Shown: piece by piece, positions 34,213-43,019 of the stretch | Position numbering within the stretch: position 1 is the stretch's first letter | Layout: every line of letters starts with the position of its first letter | Program-made: the position numbers and the translations under genes | The notes under the pieces: generated by a model | What the model was told of the DNA's origin: nothing | Databases searched by the model: none | The model's input: the letters and a program-made list of their open reading frames with translations, nothing else | NCBI GenBank assembly: GCA_035948135.1 | Contig: DASZJL010000025.1 | Coordinates: 3,243-67,242, forward strand | Reading direction: 5' to 3' | Length of the DNA: 64,000 bases | Origin: CADDZP01 sp035948135 | Lineage (GTDB): Bacteria > Actinomycetota > Acidimicrobiia > Acidimicrobiales > AC-14

Positions 34213-35337
34213 CTAAGCGAGCAGCCGGTCGTACACCGCCTCGACGCGGTCGACCATCGCGTCGACGGTGTACTCGGTTGCCGCTCGGGCCCGGCCCGCG
34301 GCCGCCAGGCGCTCGGCGCGCGCCGGGTCGTCGAGGAGGGCCTTGATTCCGTCCGCCAGCGCACGCGGGTCGTCGGGGGCGACGAGCACACCGGCGCGTC
34401 CCCCGTCGAGGACGTCGGTCAGACCGCCGACCGCAGTTGCGACCACGGGGAGCCCGCTCGCCATCGCCTCTGCGACCGCCAGGCCGAAGCCCTCCCGTCG
34501 CGAGGGCTGGACGTAGACCCGCGAGCCGGCCCAACTCCGGAACGGTTGGTCGACGAAGCCTTTGAGGCACACGGCGCTGTCCACCCCGAGGTCACCCGCC
34601 AGCCGGACCAGCTCCTCGCCGTACGCCTCGTGGCCGGCCTGGGTGCCACCCAAGACGAGGACTTGCAGATCGGGGAAGTCCTGGCGCAGCAGGGCGGTCG
34701 CCCGCACCAGCACGTCGATGCCCTTCTCGGGGGTGAGGCGGGCCGCGCAGGCCAGGTGGAAGCCCTCGGCCGAGGCGGGCGCGGGCGCGGGCGCGGCGAA
34801 GGCCGCGGGGTCGACGGCGTTGGGAACGATCTCCACCTCCCGCGCCGTCGGCAGCCCCTCGGCCGCGGCCCGGGAGACGGCGATGACAGCGCTCGCGGTG
34901 CGGGCCGCCGCCTGGTTGAGGAGGCGACCGGGATCGCGGCCGCCGACGTGCCACACGAGGGGAAGGCGCGCCAGCCGCGCCGCGGGCCCGGCGAGCAGGA
35001 AGCCCCGCTGGGTGAAGGTGTGCACCAGGCCGGCGCCCGCGACCCGTCGCCGGAGGCGCGTCCAGTAGGCGGGGAGGGCGACCGTCGCCCGCACGGCGCG
35101 CCCGCGGCGCGTGTTGCGGCCGTAGACGAGCAGGCTCGGAGGCGCTTCGACCACGTCGACGTGCAACCCGGCGGCCCGGAAGCGATCGGCGGCCACGCCC
35201 GTCGCCGGGAGCAGGATCTCGACGGTCCACCCGCGCTGTTGCAGCCCCGACGCCAGCAGCTCCACCTGGCGCTCGGTGCCGCCGTAGACGTGGGGGTAGG
35301 CGACGAAGAGCGCCACGCGCCGCGGGCCTGTCACCAC
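34213..35337 (-). CDS. Family 4 glycosyltransferase
   Basis: This 374-residue GT-B enzyme has VALFVAYPHVYGGTERQVEL at the N-terminus (acceptor side glycine loop). The C-terminal donor domain has RLTPEKGIDVLVRATAL and the EX7E-type motif SRREGFGLAVAEAMASGLPV. VAPDDPRALADGI follows. It probably extends a lipid-linked or cell-wall glycan at the cytoplasmic face. It is a single-gene unit on the minus strand, divergent from the next glycosyltransferase, and its stop lies 7 bp from the end of the zinc-finger membrane protein gene. The start is GTG 35337 with a second GTG directly after; no strong ribosome site. Confidence 0.88.
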   Translation of the reverse strand: MVTGPRRVALFVAYPHVYGGTERQVELLASGLQQRGWTVEILLPATGVAADRFRAAGLHVDVVEAPPSLLVYGRNTRRGRAVRATVALPAYWTRLRRRVAGAGLVHTFTQRGFLLAGPAARLARLPLVWHVGGRDPGRLLNQAAARTASAVIAVSRAAAEGLPTAREVEIVPNAVDPAAFAAPAPAPASAEGFHLACAARLTPEKGIDVLVRATALLRQDFPDLQVLVLGGTQAGHEAYGEELVRLAGDLGVDSAVCLKGFVDQPFRSWAGSRVYVQPSRREGFGLAVAEAMASGLPVVATAVGGLTDVLDGGRAGVLVAPDDPRALADGIKALLDDPARAERLAAAGRARAATEYTVDAMVDRVEAVYDRLLA

Positions 35338-35362
35338 GTCATTCTCGCCGCCTCATCGACGA

Positions 35363-35401
35363 GATCGGGTCCACGGACCCGAAGCGCCTTCGGCGCTGAT
35401 C
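35363..35401. repeat. Compact double-hairpin element between divergent glycosyltransferase genes
   Basis: GATC (35363-35366), hairpin GGGTCC/GGACCC (35367-35380), two bases, hairpin AGCGCC-TTC-GGCGCT (35383-35397) and GATC (35398-35401) form a small three-way-junction fold. On the minus strand it is preceded by GCCGCCTTTTC, similar to the GCCG-plus-T-rich box of the repeats at 23880 and 25918. It may be a fragment of the same family. The surrounding 35338-35442 gap is otherwise promoter DNA. Confidence 0.5.
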
Positions 35402-35413
35402 GAAAAGGCGGCT

Positions 35414-35431
35414 CGCAATAGCGTCATTGCG
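35414..35431 (+). promoter_or_regulatory. Inverted repeat over a -10 box upstream of the GT4 gene
   Basis: CGCAAT (35414-35419) and ATTGCG (35426-35431) are perfect inverted arms with a 6-bp centre. TAGCGT (35419-35424), a TANNNT -10 candidate, lies across the left arm, 18 nt before GTG 35443. A repressor on this site would block opening of the promoter. Confidence 0.4.
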
Positions 35432-35442
35432 GTGAAGTCCGG

Positions 35443-36549
35443 GTGAAGGTCGCGTTCGTCCACGACCACCTCGTGCAGCGGGGCGGTAGCGAGCGGACGC
35501 TCGCCACCATGCTGCGTGCCTTCCCCGGCGCGCCCGTCTACACCGCGTTCTACCGGCCGGACGCTACGTACGCCGAGCTCAGGGACTGCGACGTGCGCCC
35601 GTTCGCGGTCGATGGTCTGCCCGGACTGCGGCGCCATCACCGAGTCGCCTTCCCGGTGCTGCCATTCCTGTTCGCCCACCGCCACATCGACGCCGACGTC
35701 GTCATCTGCAGCTCGAGCGGGTGGGCCCAGGGCGTGCAGACGTCCGGCCGCAAGGTCGTGTACTTCCACGCCCTGGCCCAGTGGCTGCACTCGCCCGTCC
35801 ATCACGTGGCCCGGGGCAACCCCGCGCGCCGCGCCGCGTTGGCCGTGGCGCGCCGGTCGCTGTCGGGCTGGGACTACCGAACCGTCCGCAGCGCCGACCG
35901 CCACCTGGTGATGGGCGAGGCCATGCAACATCGGGTGCGCGAGATCTATGGCGTCGACGCCGACATCCTTCCGCCGCCGATCACCGTCGAAGTCGAGGGC
36001 CCGGCGACCGCGGTCGACGGTGTCGCGCCCGGCTTCTTCCTGGCCGCGGCCCGGCTGATGCCGTACAAGAACCTCGACGCCGTGGTGGCCGCCTTCGCCC
36101 AGTTGCCCGACGAGCGGCTCGTCGTGGCCGGCGAGGGCCCCGAGGGTGGCCGCCTGCGGGCGATGGCGCCCGCCAACGTGCGCTTCGTCGGTCTGGCCGG
36201 AGACGCCGAGCTGCGCTGGCTGTACGCCAACGCCCGTGCCCTCGTTTCCGCCGGCTTCGAGGCCTATCCGCTGACGCCGATCGAGGCGGCCGGCTTCGGC
36301 AAGCCGACCCTCGCCCTGCGCGAGGCCGGCTCCCTCGACGTGGTCGTCGAGGGGCGCACGGGCGAGTTCTTCGACCGTCCGGACCCCGCCGCGGTCGCCG
36401 ACGCCGTACGTCGCCTCGACGCCGGCCACTACGACACGGGCGAGCTGCAGCGCATCCGGGACCAGCATGCCGAGAGCACCTTCGCTGCCGCGCTGCGCGC
36501 CGTCGTCGAGGAGGAGCTCGACCGGTCACCGAAGCCGCTGAAGTCGTGA
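35443..36549 (+). CDS. Family 4 glycosyltransferase (WbaZ-like)
   Basis: In this 368-residue GT-B enzyme the N-terminal VAFVHDHLVQRGGSERTLAT then FPGAPVYTAFY matches the mannosyltransferase WbaZ-like branch. The C-terminal domain has AARLMPYKNLDAVVAAFAQL and the acidic donor-site motif SAGFEAYPLTPIEAAGFGKP. It probably adds a hexose (perhaps mannose) to a growing lipid-linked chain. GTG 35443 gives the family start. Its stop overlaps the next GT4 gene start by 4 bp (GTGA), so the two enzymes are coupled. Confidence 0.88.
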   Translation: MKVAFVHDHLVQRGGSERTLATMLRAFPGAPVYTAFYRPDATYAELRDCDVRPFAVDGLPGLRRHHRVAFPVLPFLFAHRHIDADVVICSSSGWAQGVQTSGRKVVYFHALAQWLHSPVHHVARGNPARRAALAVARRSLSGWDYRTVRSADRHLVMGEAMQHRVREIYGVDADILPPPITVEVEGPATAVDGVAPGFFLAAARLMPYKNLDAVVAAFAQLPDERLVVAGEGPEGGRLRAMAPANVRFVGLAGDAELRWLYANARALVSAGFEAYPLTPIEAAGFGKPTLALREAGSLDVVVEGRTGEFFDRPDPAAVADAVRRLDAGHYDTGELQRIRDQHAESTFAAALRAVVEEELDRSPKPLKS

Positions 36550-37739
36550 CGCGCGCTCTGTGGGTGACCGCCGAGCCGCCTGACCGGGACTTGGGCGGGG
36601 GCAGCATCCGCGAGGCGTATCTCCTCGAGGCGCTCGCGCAGGAGGTCGAGACCCATCTGCTGCTCGCCGGGACTTTGGAGGACCAGCGCACGCGCTCCGT
36701 ATTGGCCGGCGTCACCGAGGTCGACATCGCGACTCGTCCGTTGCCCCGCGGGCGGGGCGGCCGACGGATCGACGATCTCCGCCGCGTGCTCCTCGACCAC
36801 GAGCCCGCCGACGTCATCGAGAACCGCCCTCGCGTGCGGGACCTGGCAGGGCGGTTGCCGGCCCTCGGGTCATTCGACCTGGTGTGCGTCGAGCACGATC
36901 GCCTGGCACCGCTGATCGCGGCGCGCGCCGGGAGTGGCGGGCGATGGGTGTTGACCATGCAGAACCTGCCGTCGGAGCGCAAGGCCGACGAACTGTCGCT
37001 GGCCCGGAGTCGCAGGCAGCGCTGGCTGTACCGCCGCGAACTGGGCGACGCCCGTCGCTTCGAAGCCCAGATGGTGGGGGCCTACGACCGGGTGGTGGTG
37101 CCGTCGAAACGCGACGTCGCCGCCCTCGGAGGTCGAGCCGTGCTCATCCCCAACGGCGTGGACACGGCCCGCTTTCGTCCGTCGCCGCTGACGGCCTCCC
37201 GGACGGTCGTGTTCACCGGAACGCTGAGCTGGTGGCCGAACGTCGAGGGCCTCACGTGGTTCTGCGACGCCGTCCTGCCGTTGGTGCGCGCCAGCGTTTC
37301 CGACGCTCGCTTCGACATCGTCGGTCGGGAGCCACTCCCAGAGGTACGTGCCCTCGGCGAGCGGCCCGGCGTTGCAGTGCACGGCGACGTTGCCAGCGTC
37401 GTGCCGTGGCTGGAGCAGGCGCGCCTGGCGGTGGTGCCCCTCCATATCGGTTCGGGCACGCGGCTCAAAGCGTTGGAGGCGATGGCCTCGTCGCGACCGG
37501 TGGCGGGGACGAGCGTCGGGCTCGAGGGATTGGAAATCGAGGGCGGGGTGCAGGCGCTCGTGGCCGACGATCCCGCGGCCCTCGCCGCGGCCGTCGTGCA
37601 ACTTCTGACCGACGACGCCTTCGCCAATCGGATCGCAGCCGCGGGTGCGGACCACGCCCGCGAGCGGTTCGCGTGGGACGCCATCGGCCGCCGGTTCGTC
37701 GACACCCTGCTCGACCTGACTCAGAGACAGGCGCGGTAG
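36546..37739 (+). CDS. Family 4 glycosyltransferase
   Basis: This 397-residue GT-B enzyme has the N-terminal signature GGGSIREAYLLEALAQEVET (glycine loop). Central VVVPSKRDVAALGGRAVLIP leads into NGVDTARFRP, a standard hinge. The donor domain has VVFTGTLSWWPNVEGLTWF and the late motif GSGTRLKALEAMASSRPVAG. This layout (TGTLxWxPNxEG and GTRLKxLEAMA) is the Stp1-type GT4 branch. GTG 36546 overlaps the previous stop. The last 19 bp overlap the 3' end of the convergent GT4 gene on the minus strand. Confidence 0.88.
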   Translation: MTRALWVTAEPPDRDLGGGSIREAYLLEALAQEVETHLLLAGTLEDQRTRSVLAGVTEVDIATRPLPRGRGGRRIDDLRRVLLDHEPADVIENRPRVRDLAGRLPALGSFDLVCVEHDRLAPLIAARAGSGGRWVLTMQNLPSERKADELSLARSRRQRWLYRRELGDARRFEAQMVGAYDRVVVPSKRDVAALGGRAVLIPNGVDTARFRPSPLTASRTVVFTGTLSWWPNVEGLTWFCDAVLPLVRASVSDARFDIVGREPLPEVRALGERPGVAVHGDVASVVPWLEQARLAVVPLHIGSGTRLKALEAMASSRPVAGTSVGLEGLEIEGGVQALVADDPAALAAAVVQLLTDDAFANRIAAAGADHARERFAWDAIGRRFVDTLLDLTQRQAR

Positions 37740-38842
37740 ACGGCGGCTGTCTCTGTGGCGGCGCGCTCCCAGGTGAAGCGCTCGGACCAGGCCCGGCCCC
37801 GCTCCACCATCGATCGGCGGAGGTCGTCGTCGTCGTGGACCTGGGTCATGGCCTTCGACCAGGCGTCGACGTCGTCGGGCGGCAGCAGCACGCCGGCGTC
37901 GCCCACCACCTCGGGGAGGGCTCCCGTGTTGGCCGCCAGCACGGGTGTGCCCGCGGCCATCGCCTCGAGGGGCGTGAGGCCGAAGCCCTCGTACTTGGAG
38001 GGATGGACCAGGGCGCGGGCCGCGGCGAGGAGCACCGGCAGGTCGGCGGCGGAGACGAAGCCGGTCACGCGCACGGCGCTCTCCAGCCCGAGGCGGCGGG
38101 TCTCGGCATCGAACTCGTCGGCACCTCGTCCCCGGGGACCGGCGACCACGAGCGGCACGTCGGGCCCGCCCGACCGGAAGGCGGCGAGCGCCCGCAACGC
38201 GGTGGACAGGTTCTTGCGTCCGGACACGGCGCCGACGAAGAGGAAGAAGCGGCCGGGCCGGATGCGATGACGGGCGCAGACCGCGGCCACGTCGACCTCG
38301 CTGACCGGCCGGCGGAAGATGGGGTCGACGCCCTCGGGGATCACCGTCACCCGGGCCGCGTCGATGTCGGTGGCGTCGGCCAGGTCGGCGGCCACGGCGC
38401 TCGACGGCACGATGACGCGCGCCGCGTCGCGCTCGGCCTGGTGCACCGCCCGTCCGAACAGCCATCGCTGGCGGGCCGGGTACCAGCTGGGGAACCGCAG
38501 CGGCAGCAGGTCGTGCACCGTCTCGACCAGCACGGCGGACGTGGCCACCGGGACGGCCGGCGTCAGCACGTGCACGAGGTCGGTGTCGCCGGCGTAGCGC
38601 TCGATCTTCGGGGCCCCCAACGTCGCCCAGCTCAGGTGCAGGGCGCGCCGCGGAGGTGCGATGTGGACGACGCGACAACCGACGGCAAGGTCGGGATCGT
38701 CGATCGACGCCACCGCGTAGTCGAACTCGGCGCGGCTCTCGTCGGCGCCCAGGGCGCGGATCAGCTCGACCCCGTACCGGTGGATACCGGTGCCGAGGGG
38801 GTCGTGCAGGCGGTGGGGGACGAGGAGCACCCGGGCCGACAT
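37721..38842 (-). CDS. Family 4 glycosyltransferase
   Basis: This 373-residue GT-B enzyme begins VLLVPHRLHDPLGTGIHRYG and shows VETVHDLLPLRFPSWYPARQ, typical of the GT4 group that recognises the acceptor through a TGIxRY loop. The donor domain has FFLFVGAVSGRKNLSTALRA, SKYEGFGLTPLEAMAAGTPV and ALPEVVGDAGVLLPPDD. ATG 38842 is chosen over the ATG at 38860 because GGAGG sits just upstream of it and homology begins there. It is divergent from the next GT4 gene with only 36 bp between starts, so the promoters must overlap. Confidence 0.88.
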   Translation of the reverse strand: MSARVLLVPHRLHDPLGTGIHRYGVELIRALGADESRAEFDYAVASIDDPDLAVGCRVVHIAPPRRALHLSWATLGAPKIERYAGDTDLVHVLTPAVPVATSAVLVETVHDLLPLRFPSWYPARQRWLFGRAVHQAERDAARVIVPSSAVAADLADATDIDAARVTVIPEGVDPIFRRPVSEVDVAAVCARHRIRPGRFFLFVGAVSGRKNLSTALRALAAFRSGGPDVPLVVAGPRGRGADEFDAETRRLGLESAVRVTGFVSAADLPVLLAAARALVHPSKYEGFGLTPLEAMAAGTPVLAANTGALPEVVGDAGVLLPPDDVDAWSKAMTQVHDDDDLRRSMVERGRAWSERFTWERAATETAAVYRACL

Positions 38843-38878
38843 GGGCCTCCATGTCAGCATCGACGGGTGCGTTCGTCC

Positions 38879-39964
38879 ATGATCGTCGTCGATGCCCGCC
38901 GTTTAGGCGAGGGATCTGCCTTCCGGGGCATCGGCACGTACCTGCGCAACCTGCTCGCCCACTTGGTGGACGTGGACGGGCTGGAGGTGGCGGCGCTGGC
39001 CACGGCGGGGACACCTCTCCCTCCGGGGATCCGGCGCGTCGAGGTGCGGCGCCGGGCGGGCGGTCGCCTGCTCACCCTCGAGCACTCACTGCGCCTGCCG
39101 GCCGATCTGCGCCGGAGCGGCGCCGGCGCAGCCCACAGCCCGGCCCTGGACCCGCCCCGCCGGTCGCCGGTGCCGTGGGTGCAGACGGTCCACGATCTCA
39201 TCCCGTTCGCGTTCGACGATCTGGAGCTCGCCATCGAGCGCCGCCGGTGGCGCCGCTTCGGGCCGCGTGTGAAGAAGGCGGCGGCGGTGGTGACGCCGTC
39301 TCGGCACTCCGCCGACCACGCGGTGCGAGTCCTCGGGCTCGAGGCCTCTCGCGTGCACGTCATCCCCCACGGTGTCGAGCCCCAGTTCCGGCCCGACTCG
39401 AACGGGCATCCGCCCGAGCATCCGTACGTCCTGTACGTCGGGGCCTGGGGTCCCCACAAGGGCTATGCGGAGGCCATGGAGGCCATCGCCGGCATCGCCG
39501 ATGAGGGCCACCCACACCGCTTGGTCATCGCCGGGCGGCAGGACGACTGGATGTTGGGGCGGGTCCAGCAGGTGGTGAACCGGGCCCGTCGCCCAGACCT
39601 GATCGACGTCGCCGGCTATGTCGATGACCTCGCCGGTCTCTACCAGGGAGCAGACGCCCTGATCGTCACCAGTCGCCACGAAGGTTTCGGCCTACCGGCG
39701 CTTGAGGCGATGGCGTCCGGCACGCCAGTCGTTGCCTTCGACAACACAGCCATTCCGGAGGTCGTTGGCGACGGCGGCCGGCTCGTGCCCGACGGGGACG
39801 TCGGTGGCCTCGTAAGAGCGGTGAATGTCGTGATCGACGACGAGATGGTCAGGCGCTCGCTCGTCCGTCGAGGATTGGCGCGCGCCAGAGAGTTCAGCTG
39901 GCGGCGCAGCGCCGAAGCCCACGCCCGTGTGTATCGCGCCGCCCTCGACGCCCGAGTGCGGTAG
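38879..39964 (+). CDS. Family 4 glycosyltransferase
   Basis: This 361-residue enzyme is a paralogue of the gene on the other side of the promoter. IVVDARRLGEGSAFRGIGTY and QTVHDLIPFAFDDLELAIER mark the acceptor domain. YVLYVGAWGPHKGYAEAMEA, SRHEGFGLPALEAMASGTPV and AIPEVVGDGGRLVPDGDVGG mark the donor domain. The start could be ATG 38879 or GTG 38867. The pair of divergent GT4 genes shares motif order and probably arose by duplication. The gene ends 9 bp before the stop of the convergent sulfotransferase gene. Confidence 0.87.
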   Translation: MIVVDARRLGEGSAFRGIGTYLRNLLAHLVDVDGLEVAALATAGTPLPPGIRRVEVRRRAGGRLLTLEHSLRLPADLRRSGAGAAHSPALDPPRRSPVPWVQTVHDLIPFAFDDLELAIERRRWRRFGPRVKKAAAVVTPSRHSADHAVRVLGLEASRVHVIPHGVEPQFRPDSNGHPPEHPYVLYVGAWGPHKGYAEAMEAIAGIADEGHPHRLVIAGRQDDWMLGRVQQVVNRARRPDLIDVAGYVDDLAGLYQGADALIVTSRHEGFGLPALEAMASGTPVVAFDNTAIPEVVGDGGRLVPDGDVGGLVRAVNVVIDDEMVRRSLVRRGLARAREFSWRRSAEAHARVYRAALDARVR

Positions 39965-39972
39965 CCATCACC

Positions 39973-40941
39973 TCACGGATGGGCATGGATGCCACGCCAG
40001 TCGCGCAGTCGCCGCAGCTTGTCGCGCACGAGCACGGGCTCGAACCCCGACCACACGACGCCGTACAGCATGCGGGCCGCGTCCGAGGCCACGCCGTTGA
40101 ACCCGGGCGGGTCGGCGTCGAGCGCGGCCAGAAGATCGTCGAGCGCGTACCCCATTGTCGCCAGCCGGTCCTCGCCCACCCACGCCAGGTACCGCTGCGC
40201 CCATCGCCGGCGCAGAGGGTTGGCGAACGCGGCCTGCCACCGTCCCGGCGGCTCCGGCGACACCGGGGCCCGGCGCCGGTCACCCAGACGTCCGGCCAGC
40301 TCGACCGTGTCGCCGTCGGTGAGCACGGTGTCCGTCCACGGAAGCTCCAGGTAGTCGCACACGGCGCGGAGTTCCCGCTCGGGGGCGGCGACCAGGTCTT
40401 CGTACTGCAGCGCGTACACGCGGTCCTCGTTGGCGCGGTAGGCATCGACGAGCGCGGCCAATCCGTCGAAGAGGTCGACCTTGCACAGGTAAAGGTTCCA
40501 GTGGCCGGCGGCGTACGTGTTCATGATCGATGCCCCGATGGCCAGCGGGTTGCGCCACAGGAACACGAATCGGGCGTCGGGGAAGACGCGAAGCACGTCC
40601 TTGACGATGAGGTGGTAGCGGGGCGTCTTGTCGAGGAAGTACGTGGCGTCGGGTTTGCCCGCCCGGCTGTAAAGCTCCTCGGCGAAGGCGCGCACCGCGG
40701 CGTCGTAGTCGGCCGAGCCACCCGGCAGGGCATCGACGAAGTCGTCGACGGCCCCCTTCGCCAGCCCGTGGTCGTATTCGGCGTATACGCCCTCGGACCG
40801 CCGGGCGTAGAGCGGGGGCAGCAGGATCCACGGTTCGGACACCGTGGCCACGAGCGGATGGCTACCGAGGGCGCGCTGCAGAAGGGTCGACCCCGAGCGG
40901 GGAAGCGAGAACAGAAACAGAGGCCGGGGTGGCGCCGCCAC
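39973..40941 (-). CDS. PAPS-dependent sulfotransferase family protein
   Basis: This 322-residue enzyme has the 5'-phosphosulfate-binding loop LFSLPRSGSTLLQRAL at residues ~9-24 and the 3'-phosphate site RFVFLWRNPLAIGAS near residue 125, which together bind PAPS. DKTPRYHLIVKDVLRVFPDA is the family's central segment. It would add sulfate to a carbohydrate or lipid. Genes for PAPS synthesis are not in the window. The GTG start at 40941 lies inside the first codons of the divergent membrane protein gene (40929), a 13-bp head-to-head overlap. The context makes a sulfated surface glycan likely. Confidence 0.85.
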   Translation of the reverse strand: MAAPPRPLFLFSLPRSGSTLLQRALGSHPLVATVSEPWILLPPLYARRSEGVYAEYDHGLAKGAVDDFVDALPGGSADYDAAVRAFAEELYSRAGKPDATYFLDKTPRYHLIVKDVLRVFPDARFVFLWRNPLAIGASIMNTYAAGHWNLYLCKVDLFDGLAALVDAYRANEDRVYALQYEDLVAAPERELRAVCDYLELPWTDTVLTDGDTVELAGRLGDRRRAPVSPEPPGRWQAAFANPLRRRWAQRYLAWVGEDRLATMGYALDDLLAALDADPPGFNGVASDAARMLYGVVWSGFEPVLVRDKLRRLRDWRGIHAHP

Positions 40942-43019
40942 CGATCAGCCGCAGAGCCGACGATGCATCGGACGCGGCACGCTACCGGTTCGACTTTGTC
41001 GCCATGACCGCCGTCAGCTACTTCATCGGCGTGGCGTGGCTGCTGGCCGTCGCCGGCGCCCTCGGTGCGGCTGCCGTCCGCTGGCGCACTCGCCTCTGTC
41101 CTGGGTGGGGGTGGATCCCCGCTCGGATCGTCGAAGTCATCCTGGTTTCAGCCGCCGCGGTCGTGATCGCCGAGGTCCTGGGCGCGGTGGGACTGTTCAG
41201 CCGCGTCGCCGTGCTGTTGGTGGCCCTCGTCGTCGGCGCAGCCGGCCTGGCGCTGGCACCCCGCCCGCGGGCGCCGCAGGCGATCGGCACCGAGCGCGCC
41301 CCGACGTGGGAGATCGTGTTCTCCGTCGCCGTGGGAGCCGCCGTGCTGACGCAGTGGACGGCCCGTGTGCTGACGGCCCTGCCCGCGGGCATCACCGACG
41401 TCGACTCGCAGTCGTACCACCTGCCCCACGCCGCCCGATGGCTGCAGGAGGGATGGCTCACGCGGCTGCACTTCATCGCAGCCGACGAGGCGACCGCCTA
41501 CCACCCGTCCAATGGTGAGGTCTTCCACGGCTACGGCATGTTGGCCTGGCACCGCGACCCGCTGTCGCTCGTGCTCAACCTCGGCTGGCTGGTGCTCGTG
41601 CTCGCGGCCGCGTGGTGCATCGGACGGCGGCTGGGGTCCGGCGCCGTGGCTGTGGCCGCCGTCGCCGCCCTGTTCGCCAGTCCGCTGATCGCCAGCACCC
41701 AGGCCGCGTCAGGCATGACGGACACAGTTGGTGTGTTCTTCCTGCTGGCCGCCTGCTACCTGCTGCTGGTCAGCACCGAGCAGCGCGGGGCGCTGGTCCT
41801 TGCCGGCCTGGCCGGCGGCCTGGCCCTCGGCTCGAAGCTGACATTCGTCGTTCCGTTCGTCGGCCTCACCGTTGTGGTGGTCGTCCTGGCCCGCCGCCTC
41901 GGGCGCCCGTACTTCGGCGCCGCCTGCGCCTGGCTGGTCCCCGCGTTCCTCACGGGGTCGTTCTGGTACCTGCGCAACGTGGCGCGGGTCGGCACGCCGA
42001 TCCCGACGCTGCGCATCGGCGTCGACGGCGCAAGCCTCCCGAAGCCGCCGATCGCGCTCGAGAAATACGCCTACACGGTTGCCCACTACGCGTTCGACGG
42101 ACGGGTCTGGACCGATTGGTTCGTTCCCGGCCTCCACCGCTCCTTCGGCCCCGTGTGGCCGTTGCTCGGCGCGTTGACCATCGCCGCCATCGCCGTGGCG
42201 CTCGTCCGCGGCCCGGCCGTCGTCCGCGGTCTCGCGCTCGTCGCGCTCGGCTCTGGCGTCGCGTACGTGTTCACACAGACGACGGCGTTTGGCCCTGCCG
42301 GCCGGCCCGTGCTCTTTGCCGCCAACCTGCGGTACTTGTTGCCGGCGCTCGCCCTCGGGATGGCGCTCCTACCGGTGGTCGCGCCCAACCCTCGGGTCGT
42401 TCCGGTCCTCGCGGCCGCGATGGCGGGCGTCCTGGTGGTCACCGGCCTGGCGCCGCAGGCGTGGCCGGCCGATCAGCGCGGGCTCGCCGTCCTGCTCGGC
42501 GCGGTCGCCTGCGCGATTGCACTGACCATTGTCGCCGCCCCCGGGCGCGGCCGCCGCGTTGGCGTCGCGGCGTCGATCGGCGTTGTCGTCGCCGTGGTGG
42601 TGGCCGGGCTGCCCATCATCCGTGGCTACCTGCACGACCGATATACGGTGGCGGTCACGGGTCAGGAGGCTGTTGGTGCTTGGGCCCGTGGGATCCACAA
42701 TGCCTCGATCGGCATCGCCGGATTCTTCATCCAGTACCCGCTCTACGGCCAGGACCTCTCCAACCGAGTGCAGTACATCGGCCATTTCGGCAGCGACCAC
42801 TCCTTCACCGACGTACGGACGTGCGGGCAATGGCGAAAGGCGGTCAACGGTGCCGGGTACCGATTCGTCGTGATCTCGCCCTCGTTCGTGACCGACCCCG
42901 AGCCCGCGGCGCTGCAGTGGACGCGCGGCGCGCCCGGCGCAACGGAAGTGTTCGCCAAGGACCGGGCTTACGTGTTTCGAATCGATGGTCGCCTCGACCC
43001 CGGCACCTGCGGCTCGTGA
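40929..43019 (+). CDS. Large multi-pass membrane protein, probable GT-C glycosyltransferase
   Basis: This 696-residue protein has about twelve or more hydrophobic helices from residue 25 to 560 and a soluble C-terminal part (about 570-690). After the third or fourth helix lies LPAGITDVDSQSYHLPHAAR, an acidic loop in the position where GT-C enzymes hold the catalytic Asp, followed by HFIAADEATAYHPSNGEVFH. It may be a sugar transferase using a polyprenyl donor outside the membrane, or a polymerase/ligase of the glycan. The GTG start at 40929 overlaps the divergent sulfotransferase start; ATG 41004 would be a shorter alternative. Its stop overlaps the next GT2 start, beginning an eight-gene coupled operon. 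Confidence 0.7.
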   Translation: MAPPPISRRADDASDAARYRFDFVAMTAVSYFIGVAWLLAVAGALGAAAVRWRTRLCPGWGWIPARIVEVILVSAAAVVIAEVLGAVGLFSRVAVLLVALVVGAAGLALAPRPRAPQAIGTERAPTWEIVFSVAVGAAVLTQWTARVLTALPAGITDVDSQSYHLPHAARWLQEGWLTRLHFIAADEATAYHPSNGEVFHGYGMLAWHRDPLSLVLNLGWLVLVLAAAWCIGRRLGSGAVAVAAVAALFASPLIASTQAASGMTDTVGVFFLLAACYLLLVSTEQRGALVLAGLAGGLALGSKLTFVVPFVGLTVVVVVLARRLGRPYFGAACAWLVPAFLTGSFWYLRNVARVGTPIPTLRIGVDGASLPKPPIALEKYAYTVAHYAFDGRVWTDWFVPGLHRSFGPVWPLLGALTIAAIAVALVRGPAVVRGLALVALGSGVAYVFTQTTAFGPAGRPVLFAANLRYLLPALALGMALLPVVAPNPRVVPVLAAAMAGVLVVTGLAPQAWPADQRGLAVLLGAVACAIALTIVAAPGRGRRVGVAASIGVVVAVVVAGLPIIRGYLHDRYTVAVTGQEAVGAWARGIHNASIGIAGFFIQYPLYGQDLSNRVQYIGHFGSDHSFTDVRTCGQWRKAVNGAGYRFVVISPSFVTDPEPAALQWTRGAPGATEVFAKDRAYVFRIDGRLDPGTCGS

